Shown: positions 9,316-19,329, counted from the stretch's first letter. The stretch: 64,000 nt of DNA from Pseudoxanthomonas sp. Root65 (GCF_001427635.1 NZ_LMHA01000001.1:957501-1021500); one strand, 5' to 3'. Numbers and translations: made by a program. Notes: generated from the letters alone by a model not told the origin.

Positions 9316-9780
9316 TCACCGCACGCCGGTGTGGCCGAAGCCACCCGTCCCCCGTGCGCTGTCGGCGAAAGTATCCACCACTTGCAGGCTCACGCGCACG
9401 ACCGGCAGCACCATGACCTGGGCGATACGGTCGCCGGGCTGGATGGTGAAGCTCTCGTGTCCCCGGTTCCACACACTGATCAACAGCGGCCCCTGGTAGT
9501 CGGCATCGATCAGGCCGGTGCCGTTGCCCAGCACAATGCCGTGGCGGTGGCCCAGGCCGGAGCGCGGCAGCACCACCGCGCACAGCTGCGGGTCGCCCAG
9601 GTGCAGGGCGATGCCGCTGGGTACCAGCGCCGCGTCGCCCGGTTCCAGCACCAGCGGGGCATCCAGCGCCGCGCGCAGGTCCATGCCGGCGCTGGCCTCG
9701 GTGGCATAGGCCGGCAGCGGCCATGCGTCGCCGAAGCGGGGATCCAGCAGCTTCACTTCCACCTTGCGCTCTGCGCTCAT
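9316..9780 (-). CDS. dut: dUTP diphosphatase
   Basis: A 154-residue homotrimeric dUTPase that hydrolyses dUTP to dUMP, keeping uracil out of DNA and feeding thymidylate synthesis. All five family motifs are visible: [39 protein letters not shown] and the C-terminal [11 protein letters not shown] flap that closes over the active site. Its start overlaps the coaBC stop by four bases, and the phosphomannomutase follows after 14 bases, so the three genes form one operon. The coaBC-dut order is common in gammaproteobacteria. Confidence 0.96.
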   Translation of the reverse strand: MSAERKVEVKLLDPRFGDAWPLPAYATEASAGMDLRAALDAPLVLEPGDAALVPSGIALHLGDPQLCAVVLPRSGLGHRHGIVLGNGTGLIDADYQGPLLISVWNRGHESFTIQPGDRIAQVMVLPVVRVSLQVVDTFADSARGTGGFGHTGVR

Positions 9781-11006
9781 GCGTTCAGTCGCTCCACGAT
9801 CAGGTCCATCAGGTCGTCGGCAAGCTGCGTCTTCGGTGCGGAGGCGAAACTGCGCTCGCCCTCCTTCCAGTAGGCGGTCATCGCGTTCTGGTCGCTCTCG
9901 AACCCGCCATCGGCGACGCCCACCCGGTTGGCCACGATCATGTCCAGGCGCTTGGCGTCCAGCTTCTTGCGGGCGTACTCGGCCACGTTGTTGGTTTCGG
10001 CCGCGAAGCCGACCACCAGCTTCAGCGCCTGCGTCTGCGCGGCCACCTCGGCGAGGATGTCGGGCGTACGCACCAGGTCCAGCGCCAGCGATTCGCTGGA
10101 TTTCTTGATCTTGTTGGCGGCGGGCTCGCGCGGCGTGTAATCGGCCACGGCGGCGGCGCCGATGTAGAGGTCGGCCGGCAGCGCGGCGAACACGGCCGCG
10201 TGCATCTGCGCCGCCGATCGCACGTCCACGCGGGTCACGCCCGCCGGGGTGGGCAGGTGCACGGGACCGGCCACTAGGGTGACACTGGCGCCCCGCCGGG
10301 CGGCACTGGCGGCGACCGCGAAGCCCATCTTGCCGCTGCTGCGGTTGCCCAGGTAGCGCACCGGATCCAGGTCTTCGTAGGTCGGGCCGGCACTGACCAC
10401 CACCTTCAGGCCGGCCAAGTCCTGCGGCACCGACGATGCCGTCGCCGCCCGGCCCGACACCGCGGCGACGATCTCGGCCGGCTCGGCCAGGCGGCCCGGG
10501 CCGGATTCGCCCTCGGCCAGCGGTCCGTCGTTCGGGCCGACCACCTGCACGTCACGGCCACGCAACGTGGCCACGTTGGCCTGGGTGGCCGGGTGCTGCC
10601 ACATGCGGTGGTTCATCGCGGGCGCGACGGTGATCGGCGCGGTGGTCGCCAGGCACAGGGTGGTCACCAGATCGTCGGCCAGGCCATGCGCCAGCCGCGC
10701 GATCAGGTCGGCGGTCGCCGGCGCGACGATCACGCGGTCGGCCCAGCGCGCCAGTTCGATATGGCCCATCGCCTGCTCGGCGGCGCTGTCCCACAAGGTG
10801 GTGCGCGTGGGCTGACCCGACAGGGCCTGGAAGCTCAACGGGGTGACGAACTGCTGCGCGCCCGCGGTCATGGCCACCTGCACCTCGGCCCCCGCATCGC
10901 GCAGCCGGCGCACCAGTTCCAGCGCCTTGTAGGCGGCAATCCCGCCTCCCACGCACAGCAGCAGGCGTTGCCCCGCCAGACCCTGCGTCTTGTCCGATCC
11001 ACTCAC
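9777..11006 (-). CDS. coaBC: Bifunctional phosphopantothenoylcysteine decarboxylase/synthetase
   Basis: A 409-residue coenzyme A enzyme. The N-terminal half (CoaC) is the FMN-dependent decarboxylase with [10 protein letters not shown] and APAMNHRMW; the C-terminal half (CoaB) is the CTP-dependent ligase, beginning near [29 protein letters not shown]. It uses a GTG start at 11006; a nearby ATG is out of frame. In the loop where E. coli has the catalytic ACGDIGPGRM, this protein reads [10 protein letters not shown], so the usual Cys is replaced by Glu (see findings). First gene of the coaBC-dut-phosphohexomutase operon and divergent from radC. Confidence 0.93.
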   Translation of the reverse strand: MSGSDKTQGLAGQRLLLCVGGGIAAYKALELVRRLRDAGAEVQVAMTAGAQQFVTPLSFQALSGQPTRTTLWDSAAEQAMGHIELARWADRVIVAPATADLIARLAHGLADDLVTTLCLATTAPITVAPAMNHRMWQHPATQANVATLRGRDVQVVGPNDGPLAEGESGPGRLAEPAEIVAAVSGRAATASSVPQDLAGLKVVVSAGPTYEDLDPVRYLGNRSSGKMGFAVAASAARRGASVTLVAGPVHLPTPAGVTRVDVRSAAQMHAAVFAALPADLYIGAAAVADYTPREPAANKIKKSSESLALDLVRTPDILAEVAAQTQALKLVVGFAAETNNVAEYARKKLDAKRLDMIVANRVGVADGGFESDQNAMTAYWKEGERSFASAPKTQLADDLMDLIVERLNA

Positions 11007-11102
11007 GTCGGGCCATTCCTACGTCGATACAGGCGATTAGCTTACCCGAACGCCCCCCGACGCCCGATGCCGTCCGGCTCACGCTTTGCACACGCTGTGT
11101 CC

Positions 11103-11777
11103 ATGCACATACGCGACTGGCCCCAGGACGAACGCCCCCGTGAAAAGCTGCTGGCCCGCGGTTCGGCGAGCCTCAGCGACGCCGAGCTGCTGGCCCTCTT
11201 CCTCGGCTCCGGCCTGCGCGGGCGCGACGCCGTCGCCACGGCCCGCGAACTGCTCGCCCACCACGGCCCGCTGCGCGCCCTGCTCGAGCGCCCGCCGGCC
11301 GAACTGACCGCCCTGCCCGGGCTGGGTCCAGCCCGCGCCTGCGTGCTGGCCGCGGCGCTGGAACTGGGCACCCGCCTGCTGCACGCGTCGCTGGCGCGCG
11401 GCGACGCCATCGGCGATCCGGACGCGGCCGGCCGCTACTTCGCCCAACGCCTGCGTGGCCGCCCGCACGAGGTCTTCGCCGCGCTGTTCCTCGACACCCG
11501 GCATCGCGTGCTGGCGTTCGAGGAACTGTTCCAGGGCTCGGTGGACAGCGCCGAGGTCCACCCCCGAGAAGTGGCGCGGCGCGCCCTGGCGATGAATGCC
11601 ACGGCGCTGATCGTGGGCCACAACCATCCCTCGGGCTGCGCGGAGCCCTCGGCCGCCGACCGCGCGGTCACCCAGCGCCTGAAGCAGGCGCTGGCGCTGG
11701 TGGACGTGCGCCTGCTGGACCATTTCGTCATCGGCGACGGACCGCCGCAGTCGATGGCGGCGCGCGGCTGGGTCTGA
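11103..11777 (+). CDS. radC: RadC family JAMM-domain protein
   Basis: A 224-residue protein with an N-terminal helix-hairpin-helix region (ELTALPGLGPARACVL) and a C-terminal JAMM/MPN+ metal site: the motif GHNHPSGCAEPSAAD supplies H-x-H, Ser and Asp. Despite its name RadC is not firmly linked to DNA repair; the fold suggests a metal-dependent hydrolase acting on or near DNA. I chose ATG 11103 (MHIRDWPQDERPREKL) over upstream in-frame Mets because this is the conserved family N-terminus. Divergent from coaBC, an arrangement common in gammaproteobacteria. Confidence 0.92.
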   Translation: MHIRDWPQDERPREKLLARGSASLSDAELLALFLGSGLRGRDAVATARELLAHHGPLRALLERPPAELTALPGLGPARACVLAAALELGTRLLHASLARGDAIGDPDAAGRYFAQRLRGRPHEVFAALFLDTRHRVLAFEELFQGSVDSAEVHPREVARRALAMNATALIVGHNHPSGCAEPSAADRAVTQRLKQALALVDVRLLDHFVIGDGPPQSMAARGWV

Positions 11778-11873
11778 TGCTTCCGTCGCGATGCCGGGCT
11801 GAACCGTGCCGATCCCACGCAGGGACTGGGAAAACCTAGAATAGGCGGTTCCCACGCAACACGACGGTCTTCC

Positions 11874-13565
11874 GTGAAAGCTTCCCTCCGCGCCTTGATC
11901 GCCCAGGGCATCGACGCCCTGCGCTCCGCCGGCACGCTGCCGGCCGATACCGCCACGCCGGATTTCGTGGTCGAGCGCCCCAAGACCCGCGAACACGGCG
12001 ACTTCGCCACCAATGCCGCCATGCTGCTGGCCAAGGCCGCGCGCAGCAATCCGCGCGCCATCGCCACCGCGCTGGTTGCCGCGCTGCCCGCCAGCGACGA
12101 CGTGGCCAAGGTCGAGATCGCCGGCCCCGGCTTCATCAACTTCCACCTCAGCCCCGGCGCGTATCAGCGCGAAGTGACCACGGCCCTGGCGCAGGGCGCC
12201 GCATACGGCCGCAACGACAGCGGCGCTGGCCGCACCGTGGGCGTGGAGTACGTCTCGGCCAACCCGACCGGCCCTCTGCACGTCGGCCACGGCCGCGCCG
12301 GCGTGATCGGCGACTGCATCGCGCGCGTGCTGGCCGCCAACGGCTGGGACGCCAAGCGCGAGTTCTACTACAACGACGCCGGCGTGCAGATCGACAACCT
12401 GGCCAGGTCCACCCAGGCGCGTGCGCTCGGCCTGACCCCGGACAGCGAAGGCTGGCCGGAAGACGGCTACCGCGGCGACTACATTGCCGACGTGGCGCAG
12501 GCCTATCTCAACGGCGATTCGGTCGACGTGGAAGGCCACGTGGTGACCGGTGCGAAGGATCCGCAGGACCTCGATGCGATCCGCCGCTTCGCCGTGGCCT
12601 ATCTGCGCCGCGAACAGAACCTGGACCTGGCCGCGTTTGGCGTGTCGTTCGACCGCTACTTCCTGGAGAGCTCGCTGTACGCCGACCAGAAGGTCGAGGA
12701 AACCGTCCGCAAGCTGGTCGCCTCGGGCCACACCTACGAGGAAGGCGGCGCGCTGTGGCTGAGGTCGACCGACTTCGGTGACGACAAGGATCGGGTGATG
12801 CGCAAGTCCGACGGCAGCTACACCTATTTCGTGCCGGACGTGGCGTACCACCTCAGCAAGTGGCAGCGCGGCTACCAGCGCGCCATTACCGAGCTGGGCG
12901 CGGACCACCACGGCTCGCTGGCCCGCGTGCGGGCCGGCCTGCAGGCGCTGGGCGAAGGCATTCCGCCGGGCTATCCGGAATACGTGCTGCACCAGATGGT
13001 CACGGTGATGCGCGGCGGCGAGGAAGTGAAACTGTCCAAGCGTGCCGGCAGTTACCTGACCCTGCGCGACCTGATCGAAGAAGCGGGCGCCGACGCCACG
13101 CGCTGGTTCCTGATCGCGCGCAAGCCGGATTCGCAACTGACCTTCGACATCGACCTGGCGCGCGAGCAGAGCAAGGACAATCCGGTGTTCTACGTGCAGT
13201 ACGCGCATGCGCGCGTCTGCAGCCTGCTGCGCCGCGTGGAAGAGAAGGGCCTGGCCGCCTACGACCAGGCGGCGGGCATCGCCGCGTTGCGGGCGCTCAC
13301 CGATGAAGGCTCGCTCACACTGATGGTGGAACTGTCGCGCTATCCGGAAGTGGTCGAAGCCGCCGGCGTTTCGCTGGAGCCGCACGCCATCGCGCAATAC
13401 CTGCGCGAACTGGCCTATGCTTTCCAGGCGTGGTACGACGGCGAACCGATCCTCGTCGACGATGCCGCCGAGCGCAATGCGCGCCTGGCGCTGGCACTGG
13501 CCGTCCGCCAGGCGCTGGCGAACGGACTGGACCTGTTGGGCGTCAGCGCGCCCGAAAAGATGTGA
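11874..13565 (+). CDS. argS: Arginyl-tRNA synthetase
   Basis: A 563-residue class I aminoacyl-tRNA synthetase charging tRNA-Arg. The HIGH motif reads [12 protein letters not shown] (about residues 130-141) and the KMSKS-like loop is VKLSKRAG. The C-terminal DALR anticodon-binding helices follow ([12 protein letters not shown] and onward). The start is GTG at 11874; a -10-like TAGAAT lies at 11837-11842 without a convincing -35 box. The SPOR protein follows after 14 bases, so the two are likely co-transcribed. Confidence 0.96.
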   Translation: MKASLRALIAQGIDALRSAGTLPADTATPDFVVERPKTREHGDFATNAAMLLAKAARSNPRAIATALVAALPASDDVAKVEIAGPGFINFHLSPGAYQREVTTALAQGAAYGRNDSGAGRTVGVEYVSANPTGPLHVGHGRAGVIGDCIARVLAANGWDAKREFYYNDAGVQIDNLARSTQARALGLTPDSEGWPEDGYRGDYIADVAQAYLNGDSVDVEGHVVTGAKDPQDLDAIRRFAVAYLRREQNLDLAAFGVSFDRYFLESSLYADQKVEETVRKLVASGHTYEEGGALWLRSTDFGDDKDRVMRKSDGSYTYFVPDVAYHLSKWQRGYQRAITELGADHHGSLARVRAGLQALGEGIPPGYPEYVLHQMVTVMRGGEEVKLSKRAGSYLTLRDLIEEAGADATRWFLIARKPDSQLTFDIDLAREQSKDNPVFYVQYAHARVCSLLRRVEEKGLAAYDQAAGIAALRALTDEGSLTLMVELSRYPEVVEAAGVSLEPHAIAQYLRELAYAFQAWYDGEPILVDDAAERNARLALALAVRQALANGLDLLGVSAPEKM

Positions 13566-13579
13566 GCGGAGAGCAGTAG

Positions 13580-14371
13580 ATGGCAGCAAGGCGCGGCAAG
13601 AACCAGGCCACCCGTAATTCCGGCCATGCGACCCCGGCATGGGTATGGCTGATCCTCGGCCTGCTGATCGGGTTGGCGGTGTATTTCATCGTGCCCGGCT
13701 TCGGCAAGAAGGACGGCGACGGCTTCTTCCGTCCGCAGCCCAACCCCGATGCGCAACCGGCCCCGATCGACAGCGCCGATGTCGAGTCGGTCGTGCCCGA
13801 TGCGCCTGCCGGTGACACCCCCGCCACCGCCACCACGACGGACGAATCCGTCGCGAAGGAAACCCAGTACGACTTCTACACCCTGCTGCCCGGCAAGGAA
13901 GTGCAGATGTCCGACGCGGAACTGGCCGCCAGCGCACGCGAGGAAGATGCCCGCAAGGCACGTGCCGCGCTGAACGGCCAAGCGACCACGCCGGTCGCCG
14001 CGACGCCGGCCGACGCCGCCGTTGCCCAGCCGACGCCGATCGACGAAGCCGCCCCCGCACGCGCGACCGAACCATCGCGCGCGGCCGACACGGCCACGGC
14101 ACCCCGGCCGGCCACCACCGTCGCCAGCGCCGACACCGGCGCGCGCTACATCCTGCAGGCCGGCGCCTTCGGTGCGTCCGGCGATGCCGAGGCCACCAAG
14201 GCCAAAATCGCCATGCTCGGCCTCAGCGCCCGCGTGGAATCCGCGCAAATCAACGGCAAGACCGTCTATCGCGTGCGCATGGGGCCGTACGGCACCGCCA
14301 GCGAACTGGCCGAAGCGAAGCAGAAGCTCGCCAGCGGCGGACTGCCGGCGATGGCGGTGAAGGCGCAGTGA
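13580..14371 (+). CDS. SPOR-domain (FtsN-like) cell-division protein
   Basis: A 263-residue inner-membrane protein: a short basic cytoplasmic tail (AARRGKNQATR), one membrane segment (about residues 20-38, WVWLILGLLIGLAVYFIV), a long Ala/Pro/Thr-rich periplasmic linker and a C-terminal SPOR domain (about 187-262, from ARYILQAGAFGASGDAEATKA to GGLPAMAVKA) that binds denuded septal glycan. This is the FtsN layout, and argS-SPOR adjacency also occurs elsewhere in gammaproteobacteria (argS-ftsN). I cannot confirm the essential FtsN helices, so no symbol is given. Its stop overlaps the next start (GTGA). Confidence 0.8.
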   Translation: MAARRGKNQATRNSGHATPAWVWLILGLLIGLAVYFIVPGFGKKDGDGFFRPQPNPDAQPAPIDSADVESVVPDAPAGDTPATATTTDESVAKETQYDFYTLLPGKEVQMSDAELAASAREEDARKARAALNGQATTPVAATPADAAVAQPTPIDEAAPARATEPSRAADTATAPRPATTVASADTGARYILQAGAFGASGDAEATKAKIAMLGLSARVESAQINGKTVYRVRMGPYGTASELAEAKQKLASGGLPAMAVKAQ

Positions 14372-14790
14372 GTCCGGCGCGGCCGACGTTGCAGCGCCTG
14401 GTGATGGCGACCGCCGTCGCCATGGTCGCGCTGCTGGCGGCGTCATGGCTGGTCGGCCGCGTGTTGCCGGCCGGCTGGCAGGACCTGGTGCAGACGCGCT
14501 GGGGTTACCTCGCCCCGATCAGCTACGTCGTGACGACGCTCTGCATGGGTCTGGGAGGCGCGCTGGCCGGGTACCGTTTTATGGTCGTGGCCATCGGCCT
14601 GACCCTGGCGATGTGGATCGCCACACTGTCGGTGCTGGCGGGCGTCGCCGGCGCGGCCTCGGACGTCGCCTATCCGCTCGCCTTCCTGTTGCGCACCAAC
14701 GTGCTGAGCGCCGTGCTGTCGCTGCTTGCCGCCGCGCTCGGCGCGTGGCTGGGCGCCCTGTGGTACCAGCGCCGCGTCGCGCGCCGCTGA
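14368..14790 (+). CDS. Small four-helix membrane protein, unknown function
   Basis: A 140-residue, strongly hydrophobic protein with about four membrane segments and a basic C-terminus (YQRRVARR), which should face the cytoplasm. The GTG start at 14368 overlaps the stop of the SPOR gene by four bases, so the two are translationally coupled. I recognise no family. Coupling to a SPOR protein makes an envelope or division role possible, but this is inference. Confidence 0.65.
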   Translation: MSPARPTLQRLVMATAVAMVALLAASWLVGRVLPAGWQDLVQTRWGYLAPISYVVTTLCMGLGGALAGYRFMVVAIGLTLAMWIATLSVLAGVAGAASDVAYPLAFLLRTNVLSAVLSLLAAALGAWLGALWYQRRVARR

Positions 14791-14825
14791 TCGCGACCTG
14801 CTTCCCTTCCCCCCAAGGAATCCGC

Positions 14826-15575
14826 ATGACCCGCACCGCCCTCATCACCGGCGCCACCTCCGGCTTCGGTGCCGCTGCCGTTCGCCGGTTTGCCGACGCG
14901 GGCTGGCGCGTCGTCGCCACCGGCCGTCGCGCCGATCGCCTGCAGGCGCTGGTGGATGAGCTGGGCGCCGACAAGGTGCACGCGGCCGCCTTCGACATCC
15001 GTGACGAAGCCGCGATGGACGCCGCGCTCGCCGCCCTGCCGGCGGATTTCCGCGGCATCGACCTGCTGGTGAACAACGCCGGCCTCGCGCAGGGCACGCT
15101 GCCGGCGCAGCGCGCGCTGTTGTCGGACTGGCGCACGATGATCGATACCAACATCACCGCGCTGGTCACGCTGACGCATCGCCTGCTGCCGCTGCTGGTG
15201 GAACGCAAGGGCGCCATCATCAACATCAGCTCGGTCGCCGGCGTGTACCCGTATCCCGGCGGCAACGCCTACGGCGGCAGCAAGGCCTTCGTCAGTCAGT
15301 TCTCGCTGGGCCTGCGCAGCGACCTGCACGGCACCGGCGTGCGCGTGACCACCATCGAACCCGGCATGGCCGAAACCGAATTCACCCTGGTCCGCACGCA
15401 TGGCGACCAGGCCGCGTCCGAGAAGCTCTACACCGGCGCCAACCCGATGACCGCCGACGACATCGCCGAATCCATCTTCTACGTCGCCACCCTGCCGCCG
15501 CACCTCAACGTCAACCGGCTGGAGATCATGCCGGTGTCGCAGTCGTTTGCGGGGTTCCAGGTGGCACGCGACTGA
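14826..15575 (+). CDS. YdfG-like short-chain dehydrogenase (NADP-dependent)
   Basis: A 249-residue Rossmann-fold oxidoreductase. The nucleotide site is TGATSGFG (residues 8-15), the structural motif NNAG, and the catalytic set Ser (ISSVAG), Tyr-x-x-x-Lys (YGGSK). The Arg-rich GRRADRL after the second strand fits NADP preference. The whole sequence, including EPGMAETEFTLVR and the C-terminal NRLEIMPVSQSFAGFQVAR, follows E. coli YdfG, which acts on 3-hydroxy acids, serine and malonic semialdehyde. A ribosome-binding AAGGAA precedes the ATG. Confidence 0.85.
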   Translation: MTRTALITGATSGFGAAAVRRFADAGWRVVATGRRADRLQALVDELGADKVHAAAFDIRDEAAMDAALAALPADFRGIDLLVNNAGLAQGTLPAQRALLSDWRTMIDTNITALVTLTHRLLPLLVERKGAIINISSVAGVYPYPGGNAYGGSKAFVSQFSLGLRSDLHGTGVRVTTIEPGMAETEFTLVRTHGDQAASEKLYTGANPMTADDIAESIFYVATLPPHLNVNRLEIMPVSQSFAGFQVARD

Positions 15576-15601
15576 GTCGCCACGCGCACCCGCCAAGCGC
15601 G

Positions 15602-16153
15602 TCAGCGCTGCTTGGCCGGCTTGGGCGGGGGCGGTTGGAATGCGTCCGTCCAGAAACGACGGTTAGCGTCCGGCAGCTCAACGGGCAGCGCAGTACCGTC
15701 TGACAGATGGCGCCGTATTGATCGCAGCAATTGTCCTTCACGCCGATCCGCGGCGGCGCTCTCGGCGTACTGGTACTTCAAGTCGATCACCGACCGACCT
15801 TGCACCAGCAGGTCCAGTTCTGGCCCAGACTCTCGTGTGGCCGCCAGGAAGTAGTGCCCGGTATCGAGACGGATGGCATCGCAGCCGTCGGTACTGAAAC
15901 GCACGCTGCGAAACTTGCTCGCATCTCCCTTCAATGACGACACGACCCTGATGCGTCCGTGGATCCACTCCATGTACGCCGAGGAGCCTAGCTGAGTTCG
16001 CCTGACCTCTGTGGACTCGAGCCGGAAGATAAAAATGGTGCGAGCATCGCTGACGTGCTGTCGAAACGGCGTCCAGCCAGGTTCTTGGCACGCTTTCGCA
16101 AGCGCGGGGAACAGCAGCAGAGCCAGAGCAGCAATACCCAGCGTTCCGCGCAT
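15602..16153 (-). CDS. Secreted protein of unknown function, NTR/TIMP-like pattern
   Basis: A 183-residue protein with a signal peptide (MRGTLGIAALALLLFPALAKA, then Cys at residue 22). The start is ATG 16153, behind GGGGGTAAGG; an upstream GTG/ATG would add 12 residues without benefit. The mature part has the pattern of secreted OB-fold (NTR/TIMP-like) domains: a Cys right at the mature N-terminus, ARTIFIFRLESTEV, VVSSLKGD, a second Cys near residue 91 and GHYFLAAT. A Pro-rich tail ends the protein. Found just downstream of speA on the same strand. The fold is my inference; no enzymatic motif is seen. Compare the protein at 19330-20022. Confidence 0.6.
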   Translation of the reverse strand: MRGTLGIAALALLLFPALAKACQEPGWTPFRQHVSDARTIFIFRLESTEVRRTQLGSSAYMEWIHGRIRVVSSLKGDASKFRSVRFSTDGCDAIRLDTGHYFLAATRESGPELDLLVQGRSVIDLKYQYAESAAADRREGQLLRSIRRHLSDGTALPVELPDANRRFWTDAFQPPPPKPAKQR

Positions 16154-16172
16154 CCTTACCCCCTCACTAATC

Positions 16173-18074
16173 TCAGCCCAGCGGCTCATCCGACAGGTAG
16201 GTGTAGCCGGTCAGGCCCGCTTCCAGCGCATCGGCCAGCAGTTGCGATTCCGCTGCCGGCAAGCCGGCTTCCTCCACCCGCTGGCGATACACCGCGCGCA
16301 GGTCGTCCAGCTTGTAGCCTACGTAGTCGAGCATCACGTCGGTGGTGTCGCCGCGGCGCTGCTGGGTGAGCAGGTAACCGTTGGCGGCGTCGGCGCTGAC
16401 TTCCACCGCGTCGGTGTCGCCGAACAGGTTATGGATGTCGCCGAGGATTTCCTGGTAGGCACCGACCAGGAAGATGCCCAGCCGGTAGCTCTCGCCCGGC
16501 TTCAGCGCATGCAGCGGCAGCGAGGAATCCAGGCCCTCGTTCTCGACGTAGGTCTTGACCATGCCATCCGAGTCGCAGGTCATGTCGGCGATGATGCCGC
16601 GGCGCGCCGGCGCTTCGTCCAGGCGGTCGATCGGGACGATCGGGAACACCTGGTCGATCGCCCAGACGTCGGGGATCGACTCGAACACGCTGAAGTTGAC
16701 GAAGTACTTGTCGACCAGGCGCTCGTTGAGTTCGTCCAGCAGGTCGCGGTGGCTGCGCTCATCGCTGCTCAGGCGTGCACGCACGGCATGCGCGATGGCG
16801 TAGAACAGGTCGTCGATACGCGCTCGGTGGACCAGGTCGATCTGGCCCAACGCGTACAGCGACAGGCCTTCGCTGTGGTGGTGCTGGGCCTCGTGGAACA
16901 GCTCCACCGCCGGACGCGTATCGAGCTCGGCATGGATCTCGCGCAGGTGGCGGATCACGGACGGCTCGTCGTCGTGCGGCGGCGGCACGCGGCCTTCCGG
17001 TGCCTGCTCGACTTCCGACACGTTGACCACCAGCACGGCGTGGTGCGCGGTCATCGCACGGCCGCATTCGGTGACGATGCGCGGCGGCGTGAGGCCGTTC
17101 TGCTCGCAGGCCTCGGCAAGCGGCTGCACGATGTTGCTGGCGTACTGACCGATGCCGTAGTTGATCGAGCAATAGCTGCGCGACCGCGTGCCTTCGTAAT
17201 CGATGCCCAGGCCGCCACCGACGTCGACATGGCTGATGGTCGCGCCCAGCTTCGACAGTTCGACGAAGTAACGCGTCGCCTCGCGCATGCCGTTGGCGAT
17301 GTCGCGCACGTTGGAAATCTGCGACCCCATGTGGAAATGCAGCAGGCCCAGCGTGTCCTGCAGGCCGGCGTCGCGCAGCTGCTTCCACAAATCCAGCACC
17401 TGACGCGGGGACAGGCCGAACTTGGCCTTATCGCCGCCGCTGTTCTGCCACTTGCCGGCGCCCAGCGTGGCCAGGCGCATGCGCACGCCCAAGCCAGGCT
17501 TCACGCCCAGTGCGCGCGACTCCTCGATGACCAGCGCCAGTTCGGACGGCTTCTCGATGACGATGAAGGTCTGCAAGCCCAGCTTGCGGCCGATCAGCGC
17601 CAGGCGGATGTATTCGCGGTCCTTGTAGCCATTGCAGACGATCAGACCGCCCGGGCGCGACAGCGCCAGCACGGCCATCAGCTCGGGCTTGCTGCCGGCT
17701 TCCAGGCCAAAGCCTTCGCCCGAATGCGAGGCCAGCGTGCCGGCCACGCCGCGATGCTGGTTGACCTTGATCGGATACACCGCCGTGTAGCCGCCCTGGT
17801 ACTCCCAGTCGGCCTGCGCCTGCGCGAACGCCGCCTGCAGCTTGCCCAGGCGGTCGCCGAGGATGTCCGGGAAGCGCACCAGCAGCGGCAGCTGCGCACC
17901 CTGCGCACGTGCGGCGTCGACCACCTCCGGCAGCGGGATCAGCGGCCCCTGCGCGCCCTTGGGCGACACCACGATGCGGCCGGCGGCGTCCACGTCGAAA
18001 TACCCTTCGGCCCAATGCGGGACGGAGTAGGTCTTGCGGGCGTGGTCGGTGGACCAGAGGGGGCTGGAAGTCAT
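16173..18074 (-). CDS. speA: Biosynthetic arginine decarboxylase
   Basis: A 633-residue PLP enzyme making agmatine from arginine, the first step of putrescine synthesis by the ADC route. PLP Lys is in YPIKVNQHR (about residue 99), the phosphate-binding Gly loop is HVDVGGGLGIDYEG, and the C-terminal active-site Cys motif MTCDSDG is present, as is RLGIFLVGAYQEILGDIHNLFGD. The length matches SpeA. I chose ATG 18074 (MTSSPLWSTDHARKTY) over upstream in-frame starts in the intergenic repeat region. It is divergent from speE, whose product uses the putrescine formed downstream. Confidence 0.95.
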   Translation of the reverse strand: MTSSPLWSTDHARKTYSVPHWAEGYFDVDAAGRIVVSPKGAQGPLIPLPEVVDAARAQGAQLPLLVRFPDILGDRLGKLQAAFAQAQADWEYQGGYTAVYPIKVNQHRGVAGTLASHSGEGFGLEAGSKPELMAVLALSRPGGLIVCNGYKDREYIRLALIGRKLGLQTFIVIEKPSELALVIEESRALGVKPGLGVRMRLATLGAGKWQNSGGDKAKFGLSPRQVLDLWKQLRDAGLQDTLGLLHFHMGSQISNVRDIANGMREATRYFVELSKLGATISHVDVGGGLGIDYEGTRSRSYCSINYGIGQYASNIVQPLAEACEQNGLTPPRIVTECGRAMTAHHAVLVVNVSEVEQAPEGRVPPPHDDEPSVIRHLREIHAELDTRPAVELFHEAQHHHSEGLSLYALGQIDLVHRARIDDLFYAIAHAVRARLSSDERSHRDLLDELNERLVDKYFVNFSVFESIPDVWAIDQVFPIVPIDRLDEAPARRGIIADMTCDSDGMVKTYVENEGLDSSLPLHALKPGESYRLGIFLVGAYQEILGDIHNLFGDTDAVEVSADAANGYLLTQQRRGDTTDVMLDYVGYKLDDLRAVYRQRVEEAGLPAAESQLLADALEAGLTGYTYLSDEPLG

Positions 18075-18202
18075 GGCTGTTCGCTGGGCTGGCGCGTGGC
18101 GACGCGGTCGTCGATACCGCAGCGGAGGGTCCACGGCGGCGCGGACGCGCATTCTACAGGCTGCGGTCACATGGGTCCGTTACAATGCGCGCCCGCTATA
18201 CA

Positions 18203-18334
18203 CCCCCTCCTCCGCTTGCGGAGGAGGGTCGGGGTGGGGGCAATCGAAGCACGTCGCGCCTGTCGATGCAGCATGCGTGAGGCCAGCGATCCGTTCGCCC
18301 CCATCCCAACCTTCCCCCGCAGGCGGGGGAAGGG
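18203..18334. repeat. Pair of REP-like hairpin elements, inverted
   Basis: Element 1 (18203-18240) is a CTCCTCCGC/GCGGAGGAG hairpin followed by GGTCGGGGTGGGGG. Element 2 (18297-18334) is the same design in opposite orientation: GCCCCCATCCCAACC, then a CTTCCCCCGC/GCGGGGGAAG hairpin. Together they form a bipartite (BIME-like) structure in the speA-speE divergent region. Similar hairpins with a GGGGTGGGGG flank are common in Xanthomonadaceae intergenic DNA. Confidence 0.75.
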
Positions 18335-18363
18335 GCCGCTCCCTTCATCCGAGGAATCACCCC

Positions 18364-19221
18364 ATGACCGCCAACGACACCTGGTTCATCGAACACTTCT
18401 CGCACACCGGCTCGGCCATCGGCTTCCGTACCACCGGCAAGCTGGACGAAGTGCAGTCGCCGTTCCAGAAGATCGAGATCTACGACAGCACCGACTGGGG
18501 CAAGCTGATGGTGATCGACGGCGCGATGATGCTGACCACGCGCGACAACTTCTTCTACCACGAGATGATCAGCCACCCGGTGCTGTTCACCCACGCCGCG
18601 CCGAAGCGCGTGGTGATCATCGGCGGCGGTGACTGCGGCACGCTGCGCGAGGTGCTGAAGCACCCGGGCGTGGAGAAGGCCACGCAGTGCGATATCGACG
18701 AGCAGGTCACGCGCATGGCGGAGAAGTATTTCCCCGAGCTGTGCGAGTCGAACAACGACCCGCGCGCCGAACTGCTGTTCGACGACGGTGTGGCCTACAT
18801 GGCCAACTGCGAACCCGGCAGCGTGGACGTGGTGATCGTCGACTCGACGGATCCGGTCGGTCCTGCGGAAGGCCTGTTCAACAAGGCGTTCTTCGAGAGC
18901 TGCTACCGCGCACTGAAGCCGGACGGCCTGCTGGTGCAGCAGTCCGAATCGCCGCTGGCGCTGCTGGACCTGATCAAGGACATGCGCGCCGAGATGGGCA
19001 AAGCCGGCTTCCAGTCGTTCAAGACGCTGCCGTTCCCGCAGCCGTGCTACCCGACCGGCTGGTGGAGCGTGACCGTGGCCAGCAAGCAGGCCGGCTTCGA
19101 CTTCGCGTTCCGCCAGGCGGATGCGGCGGTCAAGCCGTTCGACACGCTGTACTACACCGCGCACCTGCACACGGGCGTGCTGGTGGCGCCGCCGTTCGTG
19201 GCGAAGGCGCTGGGGGAGTAA
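18364..19221 (+). CDS. speE: Spermidine synthase
   Basis: A 285-residue aminopropyltransferase that transfers the aminopropyl group of decarboxylated SAM to putrescine. Family motifs are intact: LMVIDGAMMLTTRDNFFYHEM, the SAM-fold loop IIGGGDCGTLRE, and the catalytic Asp in VDSTDPVGPAEGLF. The start ATG 18364 follows GAGGAATCACCCC. A -10-like TACAAT lies at 18181-18186, upstream of the paired hairpins, so these may be in the leader. Followed by a strong terminator. Works with speA; the SAM decarboxylase is not in the window. Confidence 0.95.
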   Translation: MTANDTWFIEHFSHTGSAIGFRTTGKLDEVQSPFQKIEIYDSTDWGKLMVIDGAMMLTTRDNFFYHEMISHPVLFTHAAPKRVVIIGGGDCGTLREVLKHPGVEKATQCDIDEQVTRMAEKYFPELCESNNDPRAELLFDDGVAYMANCEPGSVDVVIVDSTDPVGPAEGLFNKAFFESCYRALKPDGLLVQQSESPLALLDLIKDMRAEMGKAGFQSFKTLPFPQPCYPTGWWSVTVASKQAGFDFAFRQADAAVKPFDTLYYTAHLHTGVLVAPPFVAKALGE

Positions 19222-19247
19222 GGCGGAGTCGTCCCGGCAGGATCAGC

Positions 19248-19277
19248 GAAGCCCCGCATCGCGGGGCTTCTTTGTTT
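19248..19277 (+). terminator. Rho-independent terminator after speE
   Basis: Ten-base perfect arms GAAGCCCCGC (19248-19257) and GCGGGGCTTC (19261-19270) with an ATC loop, followed by TTTGTTT. Confidence 0.85.
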
Positions 19278-19329
19278 CACTACTCAGGCAAGAACATAGG
19301 AAGCATCATCACTGGCGCGGCGGAGCCTG

